This document shows, one piece after another, positions 18,306 through 32,451 of a stretch of DNA of 47,276 bases. Source of the stretch: DASUBN01 sp050261675. GTDB taxonomy: Bacteria > Pseudomonadota > Gammaproteobacteria > Natronospirales > REEB76. The notes beneath the pieces are model-generated. The model was not told the origin of the DNA. It did not search any database and worked only from the letters and a program-made list of their open reading frames with translations. Position 1 is the stretch's first letter, and every line of letters begins with the position of its first letter. The translations under genes and the position numbers were made by a program. Location: the NCBI GenBank assembly GCA_050261675.1, contig JBLNDO010000028.1, positions 1 to 47,276 on the forward strand. The letters are read 5' to 3'.

Positions 18306-18662
18306 TTAATGCTTCGTCGCAGCGGCGGGTGCCGGAGTCGGAGCTGCCGGCGGCACCGTGGCCGCGGCCGGAGCTTGCACCGCCTGTTTCTGCGCCGCCT
18401 GCTCGACGAGGCCCTGCGGCGCTTCGCCGCCGTGCCGTGCAAGATAGGTCATGCCGAGCGCAAGCGCGAAGAAGATCGCGGCCAGGATCCCGGTGGTGCG
18501 GCTGAGGAAATTCGCCGAACCGGCCGCGCCGAACACCGTCCCGGAGGCGCCGCTGCCGAAGGCCGCGCCGGCGTCCGCACCCTTGCCCTGCTGAAGCAGG
18601 ATGAGGCCGATGAGCAGTGCCGCGACGATGACCAGCAGCACGGAGAGGATCGTATACAACAT
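18306..18662 (-). CDS. secG: preprotein translocase subunit SecG
   Basis: A 118-residue small SecYEG accessory subunit. It has two transmembrane segments (LYTILSVLLVIVAALLIGLI and NFLSRTTGILAAIFFALALG) joined by the conserved loop LLQQGKGADAGAAFGSGASG. The C-terminal tail is Ala/Pro/Thr-rich. It follows tpiA by 33 nt and precedes tRNA-Leu by about 90 nt. Confidence 0.96.
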   Translation of the reverse strand: MLYTILSVLLVIVAALLIGLILLQQGKGADAGAAFGSGASGTVFGAAGSANFLSRTTGILAAIFFALALGMTYLARHGGEAPQGLVEQAAQKQAVQAPAAATVPPAAPTPAPAAATKH

Positions 18663-18695
18663 GGGGTGACTCGTTATTCCAGAAATATTGTGCCG

Positions 18696-19442
18696 TTATG
18701 CCGCAGCGCAGATGGCCAGGAATTCCTTCGCATCCAGCGAGGCGCCGCCCACCAAGCCTCCGTCGATATCCGGCATGCGGAAGAGCTCCGCTGCGTTCGC
18801 TGCCTTGACGCTGCCGCCATACAGGAGGCGCGTGGCGGCGGCTATTTTAGCATCCTCGGCCGCCAGCAGGCCGCGGATCAGGGCATGGACCTCCTGCGCC
18901 TGGTCGGATTTCGCAGTGCGGCCGGTACCGATGGCCCATACCGGTTCGTACGCCACCACGGCCTTGCCGAAGGCGGCGATGCCGGCGGCGTCCAACACCG
19001 CCTTGAGCTGCCGGCCCACCACCTGGTGGGTAGCGCCGGCCTCGCGTTCCGTCAGGGTCTCGCCCACGCAGAGTACGGGCGTGAGGCCCGCTTTCTGGGC
19101 CGCCATGAACTTGCGCGCCACCAGGGCGTCGTTCTCGCCGTAGAGGGCGCGCCGCTCGGAATGGCCGACGATCACGTAGCGGCAGTCGAAATCCCGGAGC
19201 ATGGGACCGGAGACCTCGCCGGTGAACGCGCCGCTGTCCTCGGCGCAAACATCCTGGGCGCCCAGCCGGATGCCGCTGTCCTTGAGGACGCGGGCCACGT
19301 CAGCGAGATGGACGAAGGGCGGACACAAGAGCACTTCCGCCCGCTGCGCCTCGAGGCCCTGCAATACGGCGTCGGCCAGCTTCACCGCACCCTCGCGGCT
19401 GCCGTTCATCTTCCAGTTGCCGGCCACCAGGGGTTGGCGCAT
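18696..19442 (-). CDS. tpiA: triose-phosphate isomerase
   Basis: A 248-residue TIM barrel interconverting dihydroxyacetone phosphate and glyceraldehyde 3-phosphate. Active-site segments: GNWKMNG (Lys), VIVGHSERR (His electrophile), VVAYEPVWAIGTGRTA (catalytic Glu and flexible loop) and LLYGGSVKAANA (phosphate loop). It sits between glmM and secG. A terminator after glmM (19459-19479) suggests it has its own promoter. Confidence 0.98.
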   Translation of the reverse strand: MRQPLVAGNWKMNGSREGAVKLADAVLQGLEAQRAEVLLCPPFVHLADVARVLKDSGIRLGAQDVCAEDSGAFTGEVSGPMLRDFDCRYVIVGHSERRALYGENDALVARKFMAAQKAGLTPVLCVGETLTEREAGATHQVVGRQLKAVLDAAGIAAFGKAVVAYEPVWAIGTGRTAKSDQAQEVHALIRGLLAAEDAKIAAATRLLYGGSVKAANAAELFRMPDIDGGLVGGASLDAKEFLAICAAA

Positions 19443-19458
19443 GTGCCAGTTGTCCTTG

Positions 19459-19479
19459 AAAAACCCGGCGGGACCGGGT
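19459..19479 (-). terminator. terminator between glmM and tpiA
   Basis: On the minus strand ACCCGG-5 nt-CCGGGT (19479-19463) is followed by a run of T (19463-19459). It lies about 40 nt after the glmM stop and just ahead of the tpiA ribosome-binding site. Confidence 0.6.
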
Positions 19480-19516
19480 CACGCGGCGCGCACTTTACTG
19501 GCCGGGGCCCGATAAA

Positions 19517-20854
<1,338 letters not shown>

Positions 20855-20871
20855 GACGGCGATTCTAACAT

Positions 20872-21696
20872 TCAGCCACACATAGCCGCGGTTAACTTAA
20901 GCGCGTCGACCGTCGCGGGCACGTCGTGCACGCGCACGATGTGCGCGCCATTCAGCACCGCGATCACCGCCGCCGCCACGCTGCCATACAGGCGCTCTTC
21001 CACCGGCTTGCCCCCCAGGAGCGCACCGATCATGGACTTGCGCGAGAGACCGACGAGCAGCGGGTAGCCCAGTGCGGCGAGTTCCGGCAGGCGTCTTAAC
21101 AATGTCAGGTTGTGCTCCAGGTTCTTGCCGAAGCCAAAACCGGGGTCGAGAACGATGGCATCGTGGGGCACACCGGCCATTTCCGCTGTGGCGGCGCGTT
21201 CTTTCAGGAATGCACCCACCTCCGCGGTGACATCCTGGTATTGGGGGTCCTTCTGCATGGCGCGCGGCTCGCCTTGCATGTGCATGAGGCAAAGTCCCAC
21301 GCCGCTCGCGACCGCCGCTTCGATCGCGCCGGGCCGCCGCAGCGCATACACGTCATTGATCATGGCGGCGCCGGCTTTCACCGCCGCGCGCATCACTTCC
21401 GGCTTGCTGGTATCCACCGATACCGGCGCTCCCAGACCGCCTACCCTCTCGATGACCGGGATGACCCGGTCCAGTTCCTCCTGGACGCCTACCGCCTCGG
21501 AACCCGGGCGGGTGGACTCGCCGCCCACGTCCAGGATGTCCGCGCCCTCGCGGATCAGCGCCTCGGCGTGGCGCAAGGCCGCCTCCAGCTCCGCGTAGCG
21601 GCCCCCGTCGGAAAAGGAATCCGGCGTGCGGTTGAGCACGCCCATGACCCGAGGACGGCTGAGGTCGAGACTGTGTTTCCCGAGTTTTAGCAGCAC
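20872..21696 (-). CDS. folP: dihydropteroate synthase
   Basis: A 274-residue TIM-barrel enzyme joining p-aminobenzoate to dihydropterin pyrophosphate in folate synthesis; the sulfonamide target. Signatures: VMGVLNRTPDSFSDGG, ILDVGGESTRPG, INDVYALR, VLDPGFGFGK and VGLSRKSMIG. GTG start at 21696 has GGAG 5 nt ahead. It forms a folP-glmM pair and is separated from ftsH by a hairpin-rich 196-bp gap. Confidence 0.97.
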   Translation of the reverse strand: MLLKLGKHSLDLSRPRVMGVLNRTPDSFSDGGRYAELEAALRHAEALIREGADILDVGGESTRPGSEAVGVQEELDRVIPVIERVGGLGAPVSVDTSKPEVMRAAVKAGAAMINDVYALRRPGAIEAAVASGVGLCLMHMQGEPRAMQKDPQYQDVTAEVGAFLKERAATAEMAGVPHDAIVLDPGFGFGKNLEHNLTLLRRLPELAALGYPLLVGLSRKSMIGALLGGKPVEERLYGSVAAAVIAVLNGAHIVRVHDVPATVDALKLTAAMCG

Positions 21697-21714
21697 CTAC
21701 GCTCCGCGGAAATG

Positions 21715-21890
21715 AAAAGGCCGGCATGACGCCGGCCCACATTCTAAAACCTACTTGAGATTGGAAGATGCCGGGGCGCGGTAAATGGATTTACCGCCGT
21801 TTCCAGCCGCTTTGGGCTGGAAACGAGAAAACCGCGGATTCACTCCGCGGTTTTCGGCCCTGAACAAGCCAGGGACGGCTTGTTTCAGGG
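21715..21890 (-). repeat. cluster of five hairpins between ftsH and folP
   Basis: Consecutive inverted repeats fill this gap: 21858-21890 (13 bp with one bulge), 21827-21855 (11-bp perfect, AAAACCGCGG arms), 21799-21824 (10-bp perfect, GTTTCCAGCC arms), 21780-21795 (7-bp perfect, 2-nt loop) and 21719-21737 (GGCCGGC arms). The last is followed on the minus strand by TTTT (21718-21715) and resembles an intrinsic terminator; the second is flanked by A4/T4 and could terminate in either direction. Arms are unrelated to one another. Confidence 0.65.
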
Positions 21891-21892
21891 TG

Positions 21893-23821
<1,929 letters not shown>

Positions 23822-23888
23822 GTCAGTTCCCTCATGAATGTCGCGGCGGGGCCCAAGGGGCCGCGGAATCCCGCCGTTGTTTGACAGT

Positions 23889-24515
23889 CTAGCGCCGGTG
23901 GAAGTTTCTAGCCAATAAATACACTTCCGGGCTGCGGCTACGGGAGGACTTCGGCTTGCGCGAGACCACCTGTCCGAAATCCGCGCGCACTGCGCGCAGG
24001 TATTCCTGGAACCCCTGCCCCTGGAACAGCTTCACCAGGAAGACGCCGCCGGGGCCGAGCGTCTCGCGGGCGAAATCCAGGGCCAATTCGGCGAGGTGCA
24101 TGGCCCGGGCCTGGTCCACGTCCCCCACCCCGCTCATGTTGGGGGCGATATCCGACATTACAAGGTCCACTTTCGCCCCGGAAAGCCGCTCCCGCAGGAC
24201 CTTCAGGGCCTCCTCGGAGGCGAAATCCCCCTGGATGAATTCCACGCCCTCGATGGACGGCATGGGCAGGACGTCCAGGGCGACGATGCGTCCCTGGCCC
24301 TTGAGCAGCTTCGCCGCGTACTGGCTCCAGCCCCCGGGCGCCGACCCCAGGTCCACCACGATCATGCCGGGCTTCAGGATGCGGTCACGCTGCTGGATTT
24401 CCTCGAGCTTGAAGATGGCGCGGGAGCGCGCGCCCGTCTGGTGGGCGCGTTTCACGTAGGTGTCGCTGAAGTGCTCCTGGAGCCAGCGGGAACTGCTCTT
24501 GCTGCGTTTAGGCAT
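23889..24515 (-). CDS. rlmE: 23S rRNA (uridine-2'-O) methyltransferase RlmE
   Basis: A 208-residue SAM-dependent methyltransferase (FtsJ/RrmJ) that modifies U2552 of 23S rRNA in E. coli. SAM site VVDLGSAPGGWSQYAAK, catalytic region LVMSDIAPNMSG and VFLVKLFQGQGF supply the K-D-K-E type residues. N-terminus RSKSSSRWLQEHFSDTYVKR is typical. It is upstream of ftsH, as in E. coli, and divergent from yhbY across only 26 nt. No clear Shine-Dalgarno precedes its ATG. Confidence 0.97.
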   Translation of the reverse strand: MPKRSKSSSRWLQEHFSDTYVKRAHQTGARSRAIFKLEEIQQRDRILKPGMIVVDLGSAPGGWSQYAAKLLKGQGRIVALDVLPMPSIEGVEFIQGDFASEEALKVLRERLSGAKVDLVMSDIAPNMSGVGDVDQARAMHLAELALDFARETLGPGGVFLVKLFQGQGFQEYLRAVRADFGQVVSRKPKSSRSRSPEVYLLARNFHRR

Positions 24516-24528
24516 GGTGCGTCACTGT

Positions 24529-24534
24529 TACAAT
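24529..24534 (+). promoter_or_regulatory. -10 element TACAAT directly ahead of yhbY
   Basis: TACAAT ends 7 nt before the ATG at 24542, which has no Shine-Dalgarno sequence. A start site at the usual distance would fall on or next to the A of the ATG, suggesting a leaderless or near-leaderless mRNA. No convincing -35 is seen. Confidence 0.4.
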
Positions 24535-24541
24535 GCGCGCC

Positions 24542-24841
24542 ATGCGCGAGTTGGACGAGAAACAGAAGAAATTCCTGCGGGGGCTGGCCCACCGCAAGGA
24601 ACCGGTGGCCCGCGTCGGCAACCCCGGCCTCACCCAGAACCTGGTGAAGGAGATCGAGGCCCAGCTCCTCGCCCACGAGCTCATCAAGGTGAAGGTGATG
24701 GTGGGCGACCGGGAGGAACGGGACCGGGTCATCGAGCGCATGTGCGCGGCCGCCAAGGCCATACTGGTGCAGCGTATCGGCAACATGGCGGTCTTATATA
24801 AGAAGCATCCGAAGAAACCGAAGATCGAATTGCCAAAGTGA
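24542..24841 (+). CDS. yhbY: ribosome-associated CRM-domain RNA-binding protein YhbY
   Basis: A 99-residue single CRM (KH-like) domain protein associated with pre-50S particles in E. coli. Seen: KQKKFLRGLAHRKEPVARVG, the GxxG-type loop GNPGLT, and AHELIKVKVMVGDREERDRV. The ATG at 24542 is preferred to the in-frame ATG at 24533, which lies inside the -10 element; homology also begins at MRELDEKQ. It is divergent from rlmE and convergent with greA. Confidence 0.93.
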   Translation: MRELDEKQKKFLRGLAHRKEPVARVGNPGLTQNLVKEIEAQLLAHELIKVKVMVGDREERDRVIERMCAAAKAILVQRIGNMAVLYKKHPKKPKIELPK

Positions 24842-24850
24842 CCTCACCGG

Positions 24851-25323
24851 TCACTCATATCTAACTTCTACAATCTCGAACTGCTTCTCGCCTGCCGGCG
24901 TGCGGATGGCGACCGAGTCCCCCTCCACCTTGCCGATGAGGCCGCGGGCGATGGGCGAATTGATGGAGATGCGTCCCGCCTTGATGTCCGCCTCGTCCTC
25001 GCCAACGATCTGATAGGTGACTTCGTTGCCGCTGTCCTCGTCGGACAGCATGACGGTGGCACCGAACACCACCTTGCCGTTGGCGTTCATGCGCGTCACG
25101 TCGATGATCTCGGCATTCCCGAGCTTGCCCTCGATCTCCTGGATGCGTCCCTCGATGAAGCCCTGCTGTTCCCGGGCGGCATGGTATTCGGCGTTCTCCT
25201 TGAGATCGCCGTGGGCGCGGGCCTCGGCGATGGCCTGGATCACCTTGGGTCGGTCCACGCCCTTGAGCTTCTTCAGCTCCTCGCGGAGGCGCTCGGCACC
25301 GCGCACGGTCAGGGGAACCTTGC

Positions 25324-25327
<4 letters not shown>
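24851..25327 (-). CDS. greA: transcription elongation factor GreA
   Basis: A 158-residue factor, the same length as E. coli GreA, that stimulates transcript cleavage by backtracked RNA polymerase. N-terminal coiled coil with the acidic tip (HGDLKENAEYHAAREQQGF) and C-terminal globular domain (PIARGLIGKVEGDSVAIRTP). ATG at 25327 overlaps the carB stop as ATGA, so it ends the dnaJ-dapB-carA-carB-greA run. An upstream in-frame ATG would add three residues. Confidence 0.97.
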
Positions 25328-28548
<3,221 letters not shown>

Positions 28549-28581
28549 AGTTGTCCCGTGTCATGCCCTTTTCGGGGCTGC

Positions 28582-28614
28582 AAAAAACCCGGCGGTCCAC
28601 CTTGCGGCGCCGCC
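28582..28614 (-). terminator. possible partial terminator or attenuator between carA and carB
   Basis: In the 89-nt gap, GGCGG (28614-28610) can pair with CCGCC (28595-28591), enclosing the palindrome GCGGCGCCGC. A run of six T (28587-28582) follows three G residues later. The stem is short and the T-run is not directly adjacent, so function is uncertain. Confidence 0.3.
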
Positions 28615-28637
28615 TCGCCGTCCCATCCCGGATGCGG

Positions 28638-29807
28638 TCAGCTGTTGGCGGCGACCCTGCTCTGTGCGCCCCGCGCCTCCATGGCGCGCACGAAACGCTC
28701 GAACAGCGGTTTCACGTCGTGGGGACCCGGACTCGCCTCCGGATGCCCCTGGAAACTGAAGGCCTCGCAATCGGTGCGCTCCACGCCCTGCAGCGTGCCG
28801 TCGAACAGCGAGCGGTGCGTGGGGCGGAGATTCGAGGGCATGCCCTTCTCGTCCACGGCGAAGCCGTGGTTCTGGCTGGAGATCATCACCCGCCCCGAAT
28901 CGAGATCGATCACCGGGTGGTTGGCGCCGTGGTGGCCGAACTTCATCTTCATGGTCTTGGCGCCGCTGGCGAGGCCGAGCAGCTGGTGGCCAAGGCAGAT
29001 ACCGAACACCGGGATACCGGTGCTGAGGAACTCGCGGATGGCGGCGATGGCGTAATCGCAGGGCTCCGGGTCGCCGGGGCCGTTGGAGAGGAACAGGCCG
29101 TCGGGCTTCATCGCCAAGGCCTCACGGGCCGGCATCTGGGCCGGCACCACCGTCACGCGGCAGCCATGGTCCACCAGGATGCGCAGGATGTTGCGCTTGA
29201 TGCCGTAGTCGTAGGCCACCACGTGGAAGCGGCCGCCCTTCACCACCGGGCCCTTGTCCGTCTCCAGCTGCCAGCTGCCCTCCTGCCATTCATAGGGCTT
29301 CTGGCAGCTGACGACCTTGGCGAGGTCCATGCCCTTCAGGCCCGGGAAAGCGCGGGCTTCCTTGAGCGCCGCCGCCTCGTCCACCTCGGGGCCCGCCATG
29401 ATGCAGCCGTTCTGTGCGCCCTTGGTGCGCAGCAGGCGCGTGAGCTTGCGGGTGTCGATGCCGGAGATGGCCGTGAGGTTTTCCCGCCGCAGGTACTCGG
29501 TGAGCGTTTCCTTCGCGCGCCAGTTGCTCACGGCGAGCGGCAGGTCGCGGATGACGAGACCGGCGGCCATGACGCGCGCGGATTCGCGGTCGGCATCGTT
29601 GACGCCGGTGTTGCCGATGTGGGGATAGGTGAGCGTGACGAGCTGGCGGGCGTAGGACGGGTCCGTGAGGATTTCCTGGTAGCCGGTCATGGCGGTGTTG
29701 AACACCACCTCGCCGACCGTGGACCCCGCCGCACCAATGGAAATACCCCGGAATACCGTACCGTCCTCAAGGGCCAGGATGGCTGGATGTTCCAAGGACA
29801 CCCCCAT
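28638..29807 (-). CDS. carA: carbamoyl-phosphate synthase small subunit (glutaminase)
   Basis: A 389-residue class I glutamine amidotransferase feeding ammonia to CarB. N-terminal domain AILALEDGTVFRGISIGAAG; catalytic Cys in FGICLGHQLLGLASG; His/Glu region FQGHPEASPGPHD. The ATG at 29807 has no Shine-Dalgarno sequence. A TTG four codons downstream, preceded by GGGGG, is an alternative start. It precedes carB by 89 nt and follows dapB by 65 nt, where a promoter candidate lies. Confidence 0.97.
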   Translation of the reverse strand: MGVSLEHPAILALEDGTVFRGISIGAAGSTVGEVVFNTAMTGYQEILTDPSYARQLVTLTYPHIGNTGVNDADRESARVMAAGLVIRDLPLAVSNWRAKETLTEYLRRENLTAISGIDTRKLTRLLRTKGAQNGCIMAGPEVDEAAALKEARAFPGLKGMDLAKVVSCQKPYEWQEGSWQLETDKGPVVKGGRFHVVAYDYGIKRNILRILVDHGCRVTVVPAQMPAREALAMKPDGLFLSNGPGDPEPCDYAIAAIREFLSTGIPVFGICLGHQLLGLASGAKTMKMKFGHHGANHPVIDLDSGRVMISSQNHGFAVDEKGMPSNLRPTHRSLFDGTLQGVERTDCEAFSFQGHPEASPGPHDVKPLFERFVRAMEARGAQSRVAANS

Positions 29808-29823
29808 ATCGCAAAACTTGTTA

Positions 29824-29853
29824 AGTTTAACGGATGAGCGGCGCGAGCGTCTA
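29824..29853 (-). promoter_or_regulatory. candidate carAB promoter
   Basis: On the minus strand TAGACG (29853-29848), an 18-bp spacer and TAAACT (29829-29824) are present. The predicted start is about 10 nt before the carA ATG, giving a very short leader. Match to consensus is moderate. Confidence 0.4.
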
Positions 29854-29872
29854 CGGCGGCGGCGGATTTTCT

Positions 29873-30643
29873 TCAGCCGCCCAGAATGTCGACGAGGCTA
29901 TACGCACCGGCGGGACGCCCCGCGATCCAACGCGCCGCGTTCAGGGCGCCGTGGGCAAAAGTCAGGCGGCTTTGGGCGCGATGGGTGAGTTCGAGCCGCT
30001 CGCCCGCCCCGGCGAAGAGCACCGTGTGCTCCCCCACGATGTCACCGGCCCGCACCGAGGCGTAGCCGATGCTACCCGGCTCGCGCATGCCGCTGCCGCG
30101 GGTGCGGCCTTCGGGGGCGGCGGTCTTCCTCCCCTCCGCCACTGCCTCGCCCAGGGCGAGTGCGGTGCCCGAGGGGGCGTCCTTCTTGTGGCGGTGGTGG
30201 ACCTCGGAGATCTCCACGTCGAAATCCGCGCCCAGCACTTCCGCCGCCTGCTTCGCCATGTGGGCGAGCAAGGCCACCCCCAGGCTCATGTTCGGTGCCG
30301 ACAGCACCGCGATGCTCCTGCCCGCGTCCCGGAGACGGCCCTTGAAGTCCCCGGAAAGACCCGTCACGCCCGTGACCAGGGGCTTTTTCGCCGCGAGGCA
30401 GGCCGCCAGCGCCGCCTCCGTGCCCGCCGGCATGGAGAAATCCAGCAGCACGTCCGCGCCCCTGAGGGCGGCGGATATGTCGTTCGAATATTGGAGGCCG
30501 TGGCCGTCCTGCCCCAGGAGGGAACTTCCCTCCCGTACCAGGGCCGCGGTGATGCGCAGGTCCTTCTGCCCGTCCGCCGCCTGCAGGAGCGTCTGCCCCA
30601 TGCGGCCGCCGGCGCCCAGGAGCGCGATGCGGACCGCGCTCAC
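29873..30643 (-). CDS. dapB: 4-hydroxy-tetrahydrodipicolinate reductase
   Basis: A 256-residue NAD(P)H enzyme of the diaminopimelate/lysine pathway. Rossmann motif IALLGAGGRMGQTLL, and active site EISEVHHRHKKDAPSGTALAL with the catalytic His pair and Lys. GTG start at 30643 overlaps the dnaJ stop (GTGA), so translation is coupled to the chaperone operon. Length is close to the family norm. Confidence 0.97.
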   Translation of the reverse strand: MSAVRIALLGAGGRMGQTLLQAADGQKDLRITAALVREGSSLLGQDGHGLQYSNDISAALRGADVLLDFSMPAGTEAALAACLAAKKPLVTGVTGLSGDFKGRLRDAGRSIAVLSAPNMSLGVALLAHMAKQAAEVLGADFDVEISEVHHRHKKDAPSGTALALGEAVAEGRKTAAPEGRTRGSGMREPGSIGYASVRAGDIVGEHTVLFAGAGERLELTHRAQSRLTFAHGALNAARWIAGRPAGAYSLVDILGG

Positions 30644-31785
30644 GCCTTCTCCCGGAAGAACTTCTTCACACCCTCGAGCCAGGAGTGCTCACGGGGCGAA
30701 TGCTTCCCGCCGTCGGCCTTGAGTGAGGTCTCGAGTTTCTTCAGGAGGTCCTTCTGCTCGCGGCTCAGGCTCACCGGCGTCTCCACCTCCACCCGGCAAA
30801 GCAGGTCGCCCACCGAGCCGCCGCGCACGGGCTTCACGCCCTTGCCGCGCAGGCGGAACACCTTGCCGGTCTGGGTCTCGGCGGGAATCTTGAGGGACAC
30901 GCTGCCGTCCAAGGTGGGGACTTCCAGCTCGCCGCCCAAGGCCGCCGTGGCGAAGGACACCGGCACCTCGCAGGCGAGGTCCGCCCCGTCGCGGGCGAAG
31001 ATGGCGTGGGGTCGCACGCTGATCTCCACGTAGAGGTCGCCCGCGGGCCCGCCGTTGGGCCCCGCCTCGCCCTCGCCGGACAACCGGATGCGGTCGCCGT
31101 TGTCCACGCCCGCCGGCACCTTCACCGCCAGGGTCTTCTCCTTCTCCACCCGGCCCTGGCCGTGGCAGGTGCCGCAGGGGTCGGCGATGATCTTGCCGCG
31201 GCCATGGCAGCGGGGACAGGTCTGCTGCACCGTGAAGAAACCTTGCTGCATGCGCACCTGGCCGCGGCCGTGGCAGGTGGTGCAGGTCACGGGCTCGGTG
31301 CCCTTCTTGGCGCCGCTGCCGTGGCAGGTCTCGCAGGCGATCAGCGTCGGCACGCGGATATTCACGGTTTCGCCGAACACCGCCTGCTCCAGGTCGAGCG
31401 TGAGGCCGTAGCGCAGGTCGGCGCCGCGGTACACCCGCTGGCCGCCGCCCCGGCGGCCGCCGCTGAAGATGTCCCCGAACACGTCGCCGAAGATGTCGCC
31501 GAACACGTCGTTGGGGTCGAAACCCGGTCCGCCCGGGCCGCGGGCGCCCGCCGCGTGGGCATCCACGCCCGCATGGCCGAACTGGTCGTAGGCGGCGCGC
31601 TTCTTGGGGTCGGTCAGCACCTCGTAGGCCTCCTTGGCCTCCTTGAAGTGCTCCTCCGCCTTCTTGTCGTCGGGATTGCGGTCCGGATGGTGCTTCATGG
31701 CGAGACGCCGGTAGGCCTTCTTGATGTCGGCCTCCGGCGCGTCGCGCTTCACGCCCAGCACCTCGTAGTAGTCGCGCTTGCTCAT
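30640..31785 (-). CDS. dnaJ: chaperone DnaJ (Hsp40)
   Basis: A 381-residue co-chaperone stimulating DnaK ATPase. J domain with HPD (MKHHPDRNPDDKK), a Gly/Phe region (about 75-120), and four zinc repeats CETCHGSG, CTTCHGRG, CPRCHGRG and CGTCHGQG. Substrate-binding C-terminal domain follows. Its ATG overlaps the stop of the TMEM175-type gene (ATGA), and its stop overlaps dapB. Confidence 0.98.
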   Translation of the reverse strand: MSKRDYYEVLGVKRDAPEADIKKAYRRLAMKHHPDRNPDDKKAEEHFKEAKEAYEVLTDPKKRAAYDQFGHAGVDAHAAGARGPGGPGFDPNDVFGDIFGDVFGDIFSGGRRGGGQRVYRGADLRYGLTLDLEQAVFGETVNIRVPTLIACETCHGSGAKKGTEPVTCTTCHGRGQVRMQQGFFTVQQTCPRCHGRGKIIADPCGTCHGQGRVEKEKTLAVKVPAGVDNGDRIRLSGEGEAGPNGGPAGDLYVEISVRPHAIFARDGADLACEVPVSFATAALGGELEVPTLDGSVSLKIPAETQTGKVFRLRGKGVKPVRGGSVGDLLCRVEVETPVSLSREQKDLLKKLETSLKADGGKHSPREHSWLEGVKKFFREKA

Positions 31786-32354
31786 GCCAGCACCTTCTCG
31801 ATGCGCCGGTCGGGCACGAACCAGATCATCGCCACGACGGCGTAGAGCACGTCGGAGATGGCTTGGTGCACGAAGGCCAGCGGAATGGCCAGCACGTAGC
31901 AGATGATGGAGATCTTGCCCTTGATGTCATTGCCCACGGCGTGGCCCAGCACCGCCTGGCGGCCGTTGTAGGCCACCAAGGCGTTCTGCAACAGCGTGTA
32001 GGAAACGGCGGCCATCAGCAGCACCACGCCATAGAGCGCGGTGGGGATTGCGGCGAAATGGTTCTCGCCCATCCAGCCAGTGATGAAGGGCACCAGCGAG
32101 AGCCAGAAAAGCAGATGCAGGTTGGCCCACATGGAACGGCCGTCGATGCGCTCGACGGCATGCAGCATGTGGTGATGGTTGTTCCAGTAGATGCCGATGT
32201 AGACGAAGCTCATCACGTAGACCAGGAATAGGGGCAGCATGGAATACAGCGCCGAGAGGTCGGCGCCCTGGGGCACCTTCATCTCCAACACCATGATGGT
32301 GATGATGACGGCGAGCACGCCGTCGCTGAACGCTTCCAACCGGCCCTTGCCCAT
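31782..32354 (-). CDS. TMEM175-family (DUF1211) potassium channel-like membrane protein
   Basis: A 190-residue membrane protein with the family signature RLEAFSDGVLAVIITIMVLE in the first helix, matching the conserved RxxxFSD motif of bacterial TMEM175 channels. Further segments (LPLFLVYVMSFVYIGIYWNN, HHHMLHAVERIDGRSMWANL, LHLLFWLSLVPFITGWMGE, and two more hydrophobic stretches) give about six helices. Family role: tetrameric K+-conducting channel with a hydrophobic filter. A strong GGGAG site precedes the ATG. It lies between dnaK and dnaJ and its stop overlaps dnaJ (ATGA), so it is expected to be made with the chaperones. Family assignment is confident; the physiological role here is unknown. 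Confidence 0.88.
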   Translation of the reverse strand: MGKGRLEAFSDGVLAVIITIMVLEMKVPQGADLSALYSMLPLFLVYVMSFVYIGIYWNNHHHMLHAVERIDGRSMWANLHLLFWLSLVPFITGWMGENHFAAIPTALYGVVLLMAAVSYTLLQNALVAYNGRQAVLGHAVGNDIKGKISIICYVLAIPLAFVHQAISDVLYAVVAMIWFVPDRRIEKVLA

Positions 32355-32387
32355 GTGGCTCCCGCACCTCTTTATGCACGACAGTAT

Positions 32388-32423
32388 CGCGCCGGAGCCC
32401 GTGCAAGACGAGTCTCCGGCGCG
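32388..32423 (-). repeat. hairpin between dnaK and the TMEM175-type gene
   Basis: A 10-bp perfect inverted repeat (CGCGCCGGAG and CTCCGGCGCG) with a 16-nt loop. No T-run follows on the minus strand. It may stabilise the dnaK 3' end or set the dnaK/dnaJ ratio, but this is inference. Confidence 0.6.
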
Positions 32424-32451
32424 CTAAACATGATCCGATGAGGCGAAGGAC

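Noticed and set aside
32388..32423. Hairpin after dnaK as a terminator
   Set aside because: No T-run follows on the minus strand, and the downstream gene is expected to be cotranscribed.
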